In this document: positions 1 to 8,762 of the stretch, piece by piece
Numbering within the stretch: the first letter of the stretch is position 1
Layout: each line of letters begins with the position of its first letter
Source of the DNA: Bacteroidota bacterium
Lineage (GTDB): Bacteria; Bacteroidota; Bacteroidia; Flavobacteriales_F; PHOS-HE28
Direction of reading: 5' to 3'
DNA length: 36,694 bases
Assembly (NCBI GenBank): GCA_023430325.1
Contig: JAEZAU010000061.1
Location: 1 to 36,694, forward strand
Notes under the pieces: model-generated
Told to the model about the DNA's origin: nothing
Databases searched by the model: none
The model's input: the letters and a program-made list of their open reading frames with translations, nothing else
Position numbers and translations under genes: made by a program

Positions 1-701
1 GGAATGCCCGTACGTGAAAGTCCATCGAAGGTGGCCACGCCGATCGTTGGCGGAAGTACCGGATAAGTGCCGTTCACGAAGACATCATCATCCTCCCAGA
101 GCACGAGCGGCTGCGGCTCGTTGTTCATCATATAAATGCCATCATCGGGAGCCACCTGATACACCATCAAACTGTCCTGCAGCAGGTCCGGTGTACCCAG
201 ATCAATGGTATCCGGCGAAGGCGATTGGATGGTATCGAAGACATTGTACGCAGGCCACGCGGTGACATCATTCCCGTTCACCGGAAAACTTTCCAGATCG
301 TTCACGGTAACGATCACCTCCGGGAGCGGCACGCGCGTTGTGCTCACCTGTTCATCAGTGATATCGGTGGTGTAGAAGAACGTTGTATCCAGTGAATAGG
401 CCATGTCCGGTGTGGAGACACCTCCCACTACCAGATGCTGGATCACTTGATCGAGGGTCACGCCATCATCACCCACCTGGGCCCAACGCCGGCGCGTACG
501 GTCGATGGAGAAGTCATCCATCAATGGCAGGTCCTGCGGCTCATATTGATAGATGAAATGCTCATTATGCGATGACTTCAGGCGGAAAGTCTCGGGCGTG
601 ATCCGCATTTCCAATGGCCGTACGATCTCATCTTGTGCGATCGCCGGAACGGAGACACCGATCAAGCATGAATAAAGCGTAAGTCTAAAGATCCGCATCA
701 T
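1..701 (-). CDS. secreted protein of unknown function, C-terminus beyond window
   Basis: An open frame runs on the minus strand from ATG at 701 to the window edge without a stop (233 codons). It begins with a clear signal peptide: basic MMRIFR, a hydrophobic stretch, and a likely cleavage after AIAQ near residue 23. The mature part is acidic and rich in Thr, Val, Asp and Pro, with no motif I recognise; it looks like an exported beta-rich protein. Such proteins in Bacteroidota often end in a T9SS sorting domain, but that end lies outside the window. The start overlaps the stop of the PASTA gene by 17 bases, so the two are probably co-transcribed. An adjacent ATG at 698 is an alternative start. 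Function unknown; coding status is well supported, export is inferred from the N-terminus. Confidence 0.8.
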   Translation of the reverse strand, partial: MMRIFRLTLYSCLIGVSVPAIAQDEIVRPLEMRITPETFRLKSSHNEHFIYQYEPQDLPLMDDFSIDRTRRRWAQVGDDGVTLDQVIQHLVVGGVSTPDMAYSLDTTFFYTTDITDEQVSTTRVPLPEVIVTVNDLESFPVNGNDVTAWPAYNVFDTIQSPSPDTIDLGTPDLLQDSLMVYQVAPDDGIYMMNNEPQPLVLWEDDDVFVNGTYPVLPPTIGVATFDGLSRTGI

Positions 702-1518
702 CTGTAACAGTATCTTCTGGTTGCACATAGCGCGCTGGATCGTTCCAATCATCGGCCGGTTGAAGTCCGGTGGTATCGGCCGTAAGCCAGATATCGATCG
801 TGCTTCCCATGGCGATCCGTCCATTGCGATCGAAGGCGGGTGATTGTTTCTGCACTCTCGCGAACGCCGAATCCTCCCGGGTATTGCATCCATCACAGGA
901 TACAACGACACCCAGGTTCATGGATGCCATGTTGAGCACCATTCCCACCTCGGCGTTGGTCAATCCACGCAGATCGGGGATGGGGACACGTGTTCCCTTC
1001 TCACCGCTGCCAAGCACCAACGTAATGGATTCACCCATGCGAATACGGCTCCCTGCTTCGATCGATTCTCCGTTATGAAGCTGCTCAAGCACACAATCAG
1101 TGCAGGGATCGGGGCGGTATTTCAATTCCTCCACCTTCAACCCGATCACATCCATGACTGAAATGGCCTGCCGCTTCGAAAGATCGACCAGGCGGGGCAT
1201 GTCGATCATTTTCGGCTGACTGGCGTTCACTATAAGATAGACCTTTCTCTCCGGTTTCACTTCACGCCCGGCAGGCGGATCCTGCTCCACTACGCTACCA
1301 CGGGGCATCTCCGGATTGTAGATGGAATCGATGACCAAGGCTTGAAGGTCGCGCTTTTCCAACAGGACGCTCGCTTCCTCCAAAGTGATGCCTGCAAGAT
1401 CAGGCACCCGCCGGGTCACATCATGCCGTGTGTATCGCTTGAGCCACGACCAGCCGCCCCACAAGAGCAGGACGGCCAATACGATCGGCAAAAGCAGTTG
1501 GAATATCCTCTTCACCAT
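685..1518 (-). CDS. PASTA-domain single-pass membrane protein
   Basis: A 277-residue protein from ATG at 1518; an upstream in-frame ATG at 1590 would add 24 residues ahead of the membrane segment and seems less likely. A short basic N-terminus (MVKR) is followed by one transmembrane helix at about residues 5-22, then three PASTA repeats facing the periplasm, beginning at RRVPDLAG, IDMPRLVD and VPIPDLRG. PASTA repeats in other bacteria bind peptidoglycan fragments or beta-lactams and usually sit on a Ser/Thr kinase or a penicillin-binding protein. Here there is no kinase or transpeptidase part. Repeats 2 and 3 each contain a CxxC pair (CTDC, CDGC). It is divergent from ddl across about 140 bases, which supports a role near the cell wall. 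The domain call is firm; the molecular role is unknown. Confidence 0.88.
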   Translation of the reverse strand: MVKRIFQLLLPIVLAVLLLWGGWSWLKRYTRHDVTRRVPDLAGITLEEASVLLEKRDLQALVIDSIYNPEMPRGSVVEQDPPAGREVKPERKVYLIVNASQPKMIDMPRLVDLSKRQAISVMDVIGLKVEELKYRPDPCTDCVLEQLHNGESIEAGSRIRMGESITLVLGSGEKGTRVPIPDLRGLTNAEVGMVLNMASMNLGVVVSCDGCNTREDSAFARVQKQSPAFDRNGRIAMGSTIDIWLTADTTGLQPADDWNDPARYVQPEDTVTDDADL

Positions 1519-1656
1519 TTTGGCGTTCCCGCGAAAGGCCGCTAAGATAGCCGGAGCCGGACGCCCGGAAGTCCACACGGCTGCGTTCACAGAATCGATC
1601 CACCACGCATATCACCGGCCCTAGGAAGGCCCAATTTCGCAGCAGCATCGCTTCCC

Positions 1657-2649
1657 ATGCAAAAACCTCTGGTAGCCGTTATCCGCGGCGGGTATTCGGG
1701 TGAATCCGTCATCAGCCACCAGAGCGCCGACCGTATGATGGCCGCAGTGGATCGCGATCGATATGACGCGGTCTTCATCACCATTTCACTGGATGAATGG
1801 TCATGCATTGATCGGAGTGGGATGGAAATGTCGTGGGACAGGTCAGTATTCACCGTTGGCGACCGGAGGATCGATGCCGCATTGATCGCTATTCACGGTG
1901 CGCCCGGTGAAGATGGAAGACTTCAAGGCCTGCTCGATATGTACGGTATTCCGTACCAGACGGGCGATCACATCTGTATGGGCATCACGTTCAGCAAATA
2001 TTCCACCACCGCACTATTACGCCATTTGGGGTTCGTAGTGGCCGATTCGATGCTGATAAGCCGGCGCACCAGCATCGATCGGGAGAAGCTCAGTGCCCTC
2101 GGGCTGCCTTTGTTCGTAAAGCCCGATCGCAGCGGAAGCAGCCTTGGCGTTACGAAAGTGAAGGACTTGAAGGATCTTGATGCAGCCGTTGATCTGGCCT
2201 TTAAAGAAGGCGATCTGGTGATGGTGGAAAAAGGTGTGGCGGGCCGGGAACTGACCTGTGGGGTCATCGATCTGAACGGGACCGTGCAGGCTCTTCCCGT
2301 ATGCGAGATCAGGACCACACGGGAGTTCTTCGATTACGAAGCAAAATACCATTCCGCCGGCACCGAGGAGCTCGTGCCCGCTCCCATTCCCGATAGCGTG
2401 ACCCGGCTCGTACAGCAAAGAAGTGTTGCGATCTACAATGCCATGAACTGCCGTGGTATGGTACGCGTGGACCATTTCTGGACGGGCGGCGATGATGAGC
2501 GATCATTGATCACCATCGAGTTGAACACCGTGCCCGGCTTCAGCAATGCGAGCATCTTTCCTAAGATGCTTGAAGCAGCAGGTATCGGCGTGGAGGCAGC
2601 GATCAATGGAATGATCGCCGGTATGTTGGCTCTGCCCCCTGTCCGCTAG
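1657..2649 (+). CDS. ddl: D-alanine--D-alanine ligase
   Basis: This enzyme joins two D-alanines using ATP, giving the dipeptide for peptidoglycan precursors in the cytoplasm. All family landmarks are visible in the 330 residues: the N-terminal GGYSGE motif (11-16), HGAPGEDG (80-87), the ATP-grasp glycine loop GSSLGV (160-165), FFDYEAKY with the substrate-side Tyr (224-231), and the metal-binding ELNTVPG (288-294). Length is normal for Ddl. The ATG at 1657 gives the usual short N-terminus before the first beta strand. It is divergent from the PASTA gene and converges with a methyltransferase, whose stop codon overlaps its own by four bases, so there is no room for a terminator between them. 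Confidence 0.96.
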   Translation: MQKPLVAVIRGGYSGESVISHQSADRMMAAVDRDRYDAVFITISLDEWSCIDRSGMEMSWDRSVFTVGDRRIDAALIAIHGAPGEDGRLQGLLDMYGIPYQTGDHICMGITFSKYSTTALLRHLGFVVADSMLISRRTSIDREKLSALGLPLFVKPDRSGSSLGVTKVKDLKDLDAAVDLAFKEGDLVMVEKGVAGRELTCGVIDLNGTVQALPVCEIRTTREFFDYEAKYHSAGTEELVPAPIPDSVTRLVQQRSVAIYNAMNCRGMVRVDHFWTGGDDERSLITIELNTVPGFSNASIFPKMLEAAGIGVEAAINGMIAGMLALPPVR

Positions 2650-3473
2650 AAGCGTAGCAACCAGGCACCTTTTTCCAACGGCAGGTATTCCATTTCGCTT
2701 GCCCCGAATTCCCTGGCCCAACGCTCGGCGGTGATGCGCTCATCATCCCTTACTCCGTCATCGAGAAGTACAGTGGTTCCCGCGCGGAATCTTTCGCGCA
2801 GTACGGGCACGGCCGGATAGCGTGCATACTTGCTGATGGTATCAGGAGGACCATCAACCACCAGCAGATCGATCGGCTCTTCCAACCGTAATGCAGAGGT
2901 GTCGTACCATAGGCACTCGTTCCCACCGATAGATCTTTTCACGAGCGGCGCATCGATGACCTCCGCATGGGCCTGAAGATCATGTGAACGAAGCGCACGC
3001 CGGGTGCGGGCGGCATACTTGGGATCGTGTTCCAATGATATCAATCGTCCTTTACCTATCCGGCGAAGGCAATATGCGATCACCAGGGTGGAAGTACCAC
3101 TACTGGCCTCCACCACCACGCCGGGCCGCTCATTGATCACATGGTCCATGATCTCTCTCAACAGGTCGGGTGATGCAGACCAACCGCGGGTGGGTGGAAG
3201 AGGAAGTGCCGGATCCAGCGTTCGTGTGATCCCGATCAATGCCTCCAGTTGTGCGAACATCATGCGGCTCTCCTCGGTCTGCCTGGTGAAAAGCCGCAAC
3301 ACGTAATGCCGGAATTCGACCATGCTCCATGCCAGGAACAACGCCACCAGCACGGGCGGAACGATCAGTGATGGAACACCGAAGAAATGATACGCAGCAA
3401 GAGAGATCACCAGTATGGCGACGGGTACGGCGATGATGACGGCGATCTGATTGGAACTGAACTTGGAGCGCAT
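2646..3473 (-). CDS. membrane-anchored class I SAM-dependent methyltransferase
   Basis: I place the start at ATG 3473 (275 residues). The longer open frame to 3626 adds a low-complexity leader without coding character. The N-terminus holds two hydrophobic segments (about residues 9-26 and 30-47), then a linker, then a Rossmann-type methyltransferase resembling the Methyltransf_24 group. The SAM-binding strand is VVVEASSGTSTL, where the usual acidic-Gly-x-Gly is replaced by EASSGTST, a form seen in this group. LISLEHD and LLVVDGPP are the following acidic strands. The acceptor is unknown; neighbouring polysaccharide genes suggest a sugar or lipid-linked glycan processed at the inner membrane. 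It is divergent from a FkbM methyltransferase with 116 bases between the starts. Confidence 0.78.
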   Translation of the reverse strand: MRSKFSSNQIAVIIAVPVAILVISLAAYHFFGVPSLIVPPVLVALFLAWSMVEFRHYVLRLFTRQTEESRMMFAQLEALIGITRTLDPALPLPPTRGWSASPDLLREIMDHVINERPGVVVEASSGTSTLVIAYCLRRIGKGRLISLEHDPKYAARTRRALRSHDLQAHAEVIDAPLVKRSIGGNECLWYDTSALRLEEPIDLLVVDGPPDTISKYARYPAVPVLRERFRAGTTVLLDDGVRDDERITAERWAREFGASEMEYLPLEKGAWLLRF

Positions 3474-3589
3474 GGGAAAGATCACAAAGAAAATTCCGAC
3501 CTCGCCAAGGTAATGATGATGTTCTGATGTGCTGGCATACCTTGCACCAGCATGGTCACCAGGCGCACAACGCGAAAAACGCTGATGAT

Positions 3590-4471
3590 ATGAGCATCCG
3601 TAAGTTCGCCAGGAAGGTCTATTCATCGATCCCTTTCAAACAGCCGGTGTACACCCTGTTGCGTGCCCTGGTGCCGCTCCCGCGATCGGTCTATCAGCAC
3701 CTTCATTTCAAGGGCATCATCACAGTTGATGTCGGCGAAGGACGCACGTTCAGGATGCGGCATCATGGGTACATGATCGAGAATGAATTGTTCTGGCGTG
3801 GTATGGAAGGATGGGAACGTATCTCATTCCGTCTATGGAAGGAACTTTCCCACCGGGCATCGATTATCGTTGATATAGGTGCCAATACCGGAGTTTACGC
3901 GCTCATTGCGCAGGCCGCCAACCCTCAGGCACAGGTGATCGCCGTGGAACCGATACTCCGTGTCTACGACAAGCTCATGGAGAACATCGCGTTGAATGGT
4001 TCTCGGATCAGAGCCTTCCGCGCTGCTATCACCGACCATGATGGCACGGGGATCATCTACGATCAAAAGGGCGCCGAGCATGTGCTCGCCGTTTCGATGG
4101 AACCTGATTGGGGTGGCAACAAGGGAAGGGAATCGGTTGAAATTCCCGTTCGTACCCTCCCAAGTATCATGAAAGAGGCCGGTGGCGGACCGATCGATCT
4201 TTTGAAGATCGATGTGGAGGGTCATGAAGCGGCCGTATTGGAAGGCGCCAGGGATCTCATACGGCAGGATCGTCCATCCATCTTGATCGAGGTGCTCACT
4301 TCGGAAAGCGCGGTCAGGCTTGAGCCGTATTTTGAAGGATGCGGGTACATCTATTTCGCGATCGATGAACTATCATGGCCACCGGTGCGGATACCGAAGT
4401 TGGAGAAGAGCCCGCATTACAATATCCTGGTGATAACGCCGGAAAAGGCAGCTTCCATTGGTCTGGGCTAG
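3590..4471 (+). CDS. FkbM family methyltransferase
   Basis: The start is ATG 3590 (293 residues); the open frame extends 5' to 3527 without a plausible N-terminus. The SAM-binding motif VDIGANTGVYALIA lies near residues 92-105, followed by VIAVEP (acidic residue for the ribose) and, later, LLKIDVEGHEAAVLEGA, the hallmark of the FkbM group. These enzymes usually O-methylate sugars or polyketides; in surface-glycan loci they cap or decorate sugar residues. The gene opens the plus-strand side of the polysaccharide locus. Its stop overlaps the rdgB stop in convergent arrangement. Family assignment is firm; substrate is inferred from context only. Confidence 0.88.
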   Translation: MSIRKFARKVYSSIPFKQPVYTLLRALVPLPRSVYQHLHFKGIITVDVGEGRTFRMRHHGYMIENELFWRGMEGWERISFRLWKELSHRASIIVDIGANTGVYALIAQAANPQAQVIAVEPILRVYDKLMENIALNGSRIRAFRAAITDHDGTGIIYDQKGAEHVLAVSMEPDWGGNKGRESVEIPVRTLPSIMKEAGGGPIDLLKIDVEGHEAAVLEGARDLIRQDRPSILIEVLTSESAVRLEPYFEGCGYIYFAIDELSWPPVRIPKLEKSPHYNILVITPEKAASIGLG

Positions 4472-5043
4472 CGGAGCGCGAAGGCCTTGAATTTCTGCAA
4501 GGCCCTTGCCCTATGGCTGATCGCATTCTTCTCCTCAGCCTTCATCTCTGCGAACGTGCGGTCCTCACCTGCCGGAATGAAGATCGGATCATAACCGAAT
4601 CCTTCATTCCCACGCGGTGCTCCCGCAATGGAGCCTGTCACTTCCCCATGGAAGATATGCTCCCCGCTCCCATCAATATAAGCCAGCACCGTGATGAAAC
4701 GTGCCGTGCGATGGTTGACCCCTTCCATTTCGCGCAGGAGTTTCACCATGTTCGCGCCCGGGTCCTTCTCTTCTCCCGCATAACGCGCAGAACGTACGCC
4801 TGGCGCTCCATTGAGATGATCGACAAGAAGACCGGTATCATCGGCAAGTACAGGCATTCCGGTGGATCCATGCACATACCGGGCTTTTTGCAGGGCGTTC
4901 GCTTCGAGAGTATCACCGGTCTCGGGCAATTCTTGATGGATACCCATGCTGTCCAGATCGAACAGTTCCCACTGCTCATTGAGCAAGGCCCTGATCTCTT
5001 TCACCTTGCCGGGATTTCCGGTGCAGATGACCAATGATCGCAT
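4468..5043 (-). CDS. rdgB: non-canonical purine NTP pyrophosphatase (RdgB/HAM1)
   Basis: The enzyme hydrolyses dITP, XTP and similar damaged purine nucleotides to the monophosphate plus pyrophosphate, keeping them out of DNA and RNA. The 191-residue frame from ATG 5043 opens with MRSLVICTGNPGKVKEI, the nucleotide-binding N-terminus of the family. It continues with ETGDTLEANALQKA, LADDTGL (metal and catalytic Asp), GAPGVRSARYAG, GFGYDPIF and SHRARALQKF. Length matches the family. The frame extends upstream to 5193, but that part has no homology and overlaps the divergent glycosyltransferase. It is a housekeeping gene sitting between polysaccharide genes, convergent with the FkbM gene and divergent from the double glycosyltransferase. 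Confidence 0.95.
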   Translation of the reverse strand: MRSLVICTGNPGKVKEIRALLNEQWELFDLDSMGIHQELPETGDTLEANALQKARYVHGSTGMPVLADDTGLLVDHLNGAPGVRSARYAGEEKDPGANMVKLLREMEGVNHRTARFITVLAYIDGSGEHIFHGEVTGSIAGAPRGNEGFGYDPIFIPAGEDRTFAEMKAEEKNAISHRARALQKFKAFALR

Positions 5044-5081
5044 GGGCCGAAAGTAGCCGAACAAAGCGCTGGGTGAAGGAG

Positions 5082-5089
5082 TAGTTTTG
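5082..5089 (+). promoter_or_regulatory. candidate -7 promoter element
   Basis: TAGTTTTG matches the Bacteroidota -7 consensus TAnnTTTG exactly and ends 29 bases before the glycosyltransferase ATG at 5119, in the short divergent gap next to rdgB. I do not see a convincing TTTG-type -33 element at the expected distance, so support is positional and partial. Confidence 0.35.
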
Positions 5090-5118
5090 CCCTCCTTCGG
5101 AAAAGCCACGGAGATCGC

Positions 5119-7404
5119 ATGTCCTTCCGCCCCAGTACAATCTTCATCTTTTCCATGGAGCCATGGGGGGACATGTGGTACTCGAAACATCATTACGCGG
5201 CGTTCCTATCCAGGTCCTACTCGGTCTATTTCGTGAGCTTGCCTGACCGCTGGCGCTGGCAGGACCTGTTCTCATTCGGCATCAAGGTCCACACTTCGCC
5301 CGAAGGGGTGAAAGTGGTAAGGTACCGTAACAATCTTCCGTTACGTGCACTGCCGAAATGGTTGGCCGCCCTGGTACATCGGCTCAATGCCTATAAGCTG
5401 TCCAAGATCGTACCTGACGGCGATGTGCTCTTCTGGAGCTTCTACCCGATCATTTCCGTTTTCGACCGCGCCTTGCGAAGACGTGGTGCGAAATTCATCT
5501 ACCACGTTGTGGATCCCTTTCAGGACAGGCCACATGATGCCACGTTCGCGCAGCGCGCCGATCTGGTCGTGGCCATCAATCCGTGGTATTATGACTACTA
5601 TGCTCAGTTCAACGATCACCGGATCCTCATTCCGCATGGTGTGCGGCGCAGCGATCTGAAGGCAGACCCGGTGGCAGTGGCCGCGGCGAAAAAGAAGTAT
5701 GGTGAATATGCCTTGCTGGCCACCGGATTGAACCGCTGGGTGAATTATCCGCTACTCCTGAAGGTCGCTGAACGATTTCCTTCCCTTCGCATAGTCATTG
5801 TCGGTGCCCTTTTCAGGTTGCCCCCGCATCAGGAAGACTTGCGTGATCGGTTGTTCAAAAGGCCGAACGTCACCTATTTGGGCGTGCAACATCCCAATGA
5901 CCTGAAGGACCTGGTGCGCGCCGCAAGGTTGGGATTGCTCACCTACGCAATGGAGAAGACAGAGAGTGTCCCCTCCTCGGCGGGCCGTACACCGTTGAAG
6001 GTGCTTACCTACCTGTCCCAGATGTGTCCCGTGGTGTCCACCAACAACAGTTATGTTCCTGCACTGGACGGCAGGGGCTTTTACAAGGCGGAGAACGATG
6101 AGCATTTTCTGGAACTGGTAGGCAGGATCCTCGATGGTTCACTTTCGGTGGACATCCCGCGTGTAAAGGACTATTTGAGTTCAGTGGAATATGGCCGGCT
6201 CGTAGATCGGATAATGCAGCAACTGCGGGCGGCGCCTGAAAAAGGAGGATCGCTGCGGCCGGAAGGAATACCGATCGATGGAGGATCGCTATCGCAACGG
6301 CATGAAAAAAGAACGCAGGTACCAGCGCATTCGCCTGTTATCATCATCTCCAACGAGGCATGGAATGGCCCCCGATACAGCAAGCATAGATATGCTATCG
6401 CGCTGACCGCATACAGAAAGGTCTATTTCATCGATCCAGCGCCGAACTGGCAACCAGGCCATCTTTTCAGAACGCGGATCAAGTACACCACCACGGAAGA
6501 GAATGTGACAGTGCTCTCCTATCACAATGTGATCCCGCTGCTTGGTGGCATACTCGGAGGCATAAACGATCGCATCATCAGCGCCCGGTTGAAAGGCTTT
6601 TTGCGCAAGAACAATGAGAAGGACCCTGTCCTGTGGACCTTCGATCCCAGCCGGTTGGTCTCTCCGGCCCTGCTGGGCAGTGCCATTAGCGTATACCATT
6701 GCGCCGATGATTATGCCTTCCGCATGCGCGGCGAACGCCTGCTGGCCATGCGCTGCGATCATGTGTTCTGTGTGGCCCGTGGCCTCATGCCGCGTTTCGA
6801 TCAATTCAACGGATCGGTGCACCATGTCCCACATGCCCTCTCAGAGCAGGACATGCGGAGCGATCCTTTGGAAATGGAAGCGTTCCCGATACGGCCGGGT
6901 TTCGGCCTTTACATAGGCAACATCAACGACCGGCATGATTTCGATCTCTGGGAAAAGATGATCAGATCCAACCCGGGTGTACAATGGGTGGTGGTGGGAC
7001 CTCTGAACGTGACCGATCCCATTGGCGTCCGGTTGTTGAAGACCTCTCCACCGGACAACCTGATCAACCTGGGTGAGATGCCTTACACGGAATTACGAAA
7101 GGTGATCGCCGCCTGCGGCTTCGGATATCTGTACATGAAGCAGAACGATCCGGCCAATAGATATTCAAGCCAGAAGGTGGTGCAATTCCTGGCCCTGGGA
7201 AAGCCATTCTTTTGCACCTGGTTCTCTGAGTATGAGGATAAGCAGGATCTGATCTACATGTCTGAGGACCCGGAGGTGAACATGGAACAATTGCAGCACT
7301 TCCTGCAGCATGGCGAGCCCGTGGAAGCCGTGCGCAAAAGGCTGGCCTTCGCATCTTCGTTGAAGTTCGAGAACATTCTGCAGCAACTGCCTTTCAGATT
7401 CTGA
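5119..7404 (+). CDS. double glycosyltransferase, two GT4-like halves fused
   Basis: A single 761-residue frame contains two homologous GT-B-like glycosyltransferases. The first half (about 8-385) starts IFIFSMEPWGDMWYSKHHYA; the second (about 407-761) starts VIIISNEAWNGPRYSKHRYA. Both share YSKHxYA, a VLFW/VLWTF strand, an IYHVVD/VYHCAD strand, and an IPHG/VPHA turn. Each half is near the length of a stand-alone enzyme, so this is a fusion or in-frame duplication. The seam (6230-6335) is proline- and glycine-rich and holds an 11-base direct repeat (6244-6254 and 6280-6290). An ATG at 6278 in the +1 frame could be the relic start of a once separate second gene. Sugar and acceptor cannot be read from sequence. 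It is the first gene of a plus-strand run that continues to 13070. Confidence 0.82.
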   Translation: MSFRPSTIFIFSMEPWGDMWYSKHHYAAFLSRSYSVYFVSLPDRWRWQDLFSFGIKVHTSPEGVKVVRYRNNLPLRALPKWLAALVHRLNAYKLSKIVPDGDVLFWSFYPIISVFDRALRRRGAKFIYHVVDPFQDRPHDATFAQRADLVVAINPWYYDYYAQFNDHRILIPHGVRRSDLKADPVAVAAAKKKYGEYALLATGLNRWVNYPLLLKVAERFPSLRIVIVGALFRLPPHQEDLRDRLFKRPNVTYLGVQHPNDLKDLVRAARLGLLTYAMEKTESVPSSAGRTPLKVLTYLSQMCPVVSTNNSYVPALDGRGFYKAENDEHFLELVGRILDGSLSVDIPRVKDYLSSVEYGRLVDRIMQQLRAAPEKGGSLRPEGIPIDGGSLSQRHEKRTQVPAHSPVIIISNEAWNGPRYSKHRYAIALTAYRKVYFIDPAPNWQPGHLFRTRIKYTTTEENVTVLSYHNVIPLLGGILGGINDRIISARLKGFLRKNNEKDPVLWTFDPSRLVSPALLGSAISVYHCADDYAFRMRGERLLAMRCDHVFCVARGLMPRFDQFNGSVHHVPHALSEQDMRSDPLEMEAFPIRPGFGLYIGNINDRHDFDLWEKMIRSNPGVQWVVVGPLNVTDPIGVRLLKTSPPDNLINLGEMPYTELRKVIAACGFGYLYMKQNDPANRYSSQKVVQFLALGKPFFCTWFSEYEDKQDLIYMSEDPEVNMEQLQHFLQHGEPVEAVRKRLAFASSLKFENILQQLPFRF

Positions 7405-7429
7405 TAACAGCGCAACGGAGGACAGGCCA

Positions 7430-8761
7430 ATGTCATTGAAGAAAGGCATCTTCTACACTTTGCTCACGCAGGCGCCTACGCTGTTCCTGTTCTTCATATC
7501 CAGCACATTGATGACGCGGCTGCTGGGCGATGAAGGCCGCGGTGCTTATGCGTTGCTTACCAACCAGGTCGCTCTCCTTTCCATGTTATTATGGGTGAAC
7601 CTCGGCTTCGGCCTGACCTATTTCACCTCCAAGGCCAATATGCCTCTGCGATCCATCGTGGGTACGGCCAGCACCATTCTATTGTTGAACATTGTCCTGG
7701 CAGCGGCCGCCTTGTTGGCGATACATGATGGCCCTATGCTGCATGGGATCTTCATGCCCGGTGATGGGGTCTATGCCGGTTATTACATTTTCGTTTTTGT
7801 GAGCATCATCCTTGGCCTGATCAATTCCACCGTTGCAGCGATACTGCTCGGGCAGAAACAGTTCAAGGCGATCAACATGATGAGCATCTTCACCGCCGCG
7901 GTCGGTGCGATCGGTTTTGCAGTATTGTATGTGTTGCATGGCGATACTGCAAGTATGACCGTGCTTCCCTCGGTACTTTGGGTGAGCATGGCAGGAATGC
8001 TCCTCATATCGCTGGGTTGGTGCGTACTCTACCTCATTCATGTGAAAATACCACCGATACCGGTGTTCGAAAAACAGGTGGTATGGCCCATCATCGGGTT
8101 CTCGCTCGTGGGATATCTCAGCAATATGGTGAACCTGATCAATTACCGTTTCGATGTATGGGTCGTGGACCATCATCATGGCACTTCGGCCCTGGGGCTT
8201 TACGCGGCGGCCGTAGGCATCGGGCAGTTGTTGTTCTACATACCGGAACCTTTCTCCAGGGTGGTGCAACCTTATTTGTACGGGCAGGCGAAGAATGAAA
8301 TGCTCTCACGCTACAAAGCGGTGGCCAGGGTGAATTTCACGACGGTCATGGTACTTGCGATAGTACTCGCGCTTCTGGCGCCTTGGGTGGTGCCGCTGCT
8401 GTTCGGGGAGGTCTTCATCGATTCGGTACCTGCACTCAGGCTATTGTTACCGGGCATCGTTTTCAGCAGCGCTTCAAAATTGCTGGCTCAGCTGGTGGTG
8501 CAGAGCGGTCTTCAACAATTCAACCTTTATGCAACGATCGCTGGTGCGGTGGTCACCATACTTCTGGACCTGTTGCTGATCCCGATCTGGGGGATCGAAG
8601 GAGCGGCGCTGACCTCGAGCATTTCTTATCTGGTGATCCTGGCGGTGATCATCGGAGTTATCCGTTTTCGCTTGAACATCACCGTACACGATCTCTTTCT
8701 CATGCACCGTGAGGACATGCTAAATTTGCGACGATCCATACCGTGGAGGTCAGCATCATGA
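7430..8761 (+). CDS. polysaccharide flippase (Wzx/MATE-like)
   Basis: A 443-residue polytopic membrane protein with about twelve hydrophobic segments spread over its whole length. The N-terminus (MSLKKGIFYTLLTQAPTLFL) and the LMTRLLGDEGRGAYALL segment after the first helix are typical of the oligosaccharide flippase branch of the MOP superfamily. These proteins move undecaprenyl-linked repeat units from the cytoplasmic to the periplasmic face of the inner membrane. The gene follows the double glycosyltransferase by 25 bases and ends one base before the next glycosyltransferase start, indicating one transcription unit. A second flippase of different sequence lies at 26454-27935, so the organism probably builds more than one exported glycan. 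The gene name wzx would fit but substrate is unknown. Confidence 0.88.
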   Translation: MSLKKGIFYTLLTQAPTLFLFFISSTLMTRLLGDEGRGAYALLTNQVALLSMLLWVNLGFGLTYFTSKANMPLRSIVGTASTILLLNIVLAAAALLAIHDGPMLHGIFMPGDGVYAGYYIFVFVSIILGLINSTVAAILLGQKQFKAINMMSIFTAAVGAIGFAVLYVLHGDTASMTVLPSVLWVSMAGMLLISLGWCVLYLIHVKIPPIPVFEKQVVWPIIGFSLVGYLSNMVNLINYRFDVWVVDHHHGTSALGLYAAAVGIGQLLFYIPEPFSRVVQPYLYGQAKNEMLSRYKAVARVNFTTVMVLAIVLALLAPWVVPLLFGEVFIDSVPALRLLLPGIVFSSASKLLAQLVVQSGLQQFNLYATIAGAVVTILLDLLLIPIWGIEGAALTSSISYLVILAVIIGVIRFRLNITVHDLFLMHREDMLNLRRSIPWRSAS

Positions 8762-8762
8762 C

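Noticed and set aside
14..265. Plus-strand open frame at the left edge
   Set aside because: Antisense to the secreted protein reading through on the minus strand; product is Arg/His/Pro-rich without domains.
3474..3626. Longer start for the membrane methyltransferase
   Set aside because: The added 51 residues have no family resemblance and overlap the divergent FkbM start at 3590; Met at 3473 directly precedes the membrane segment.
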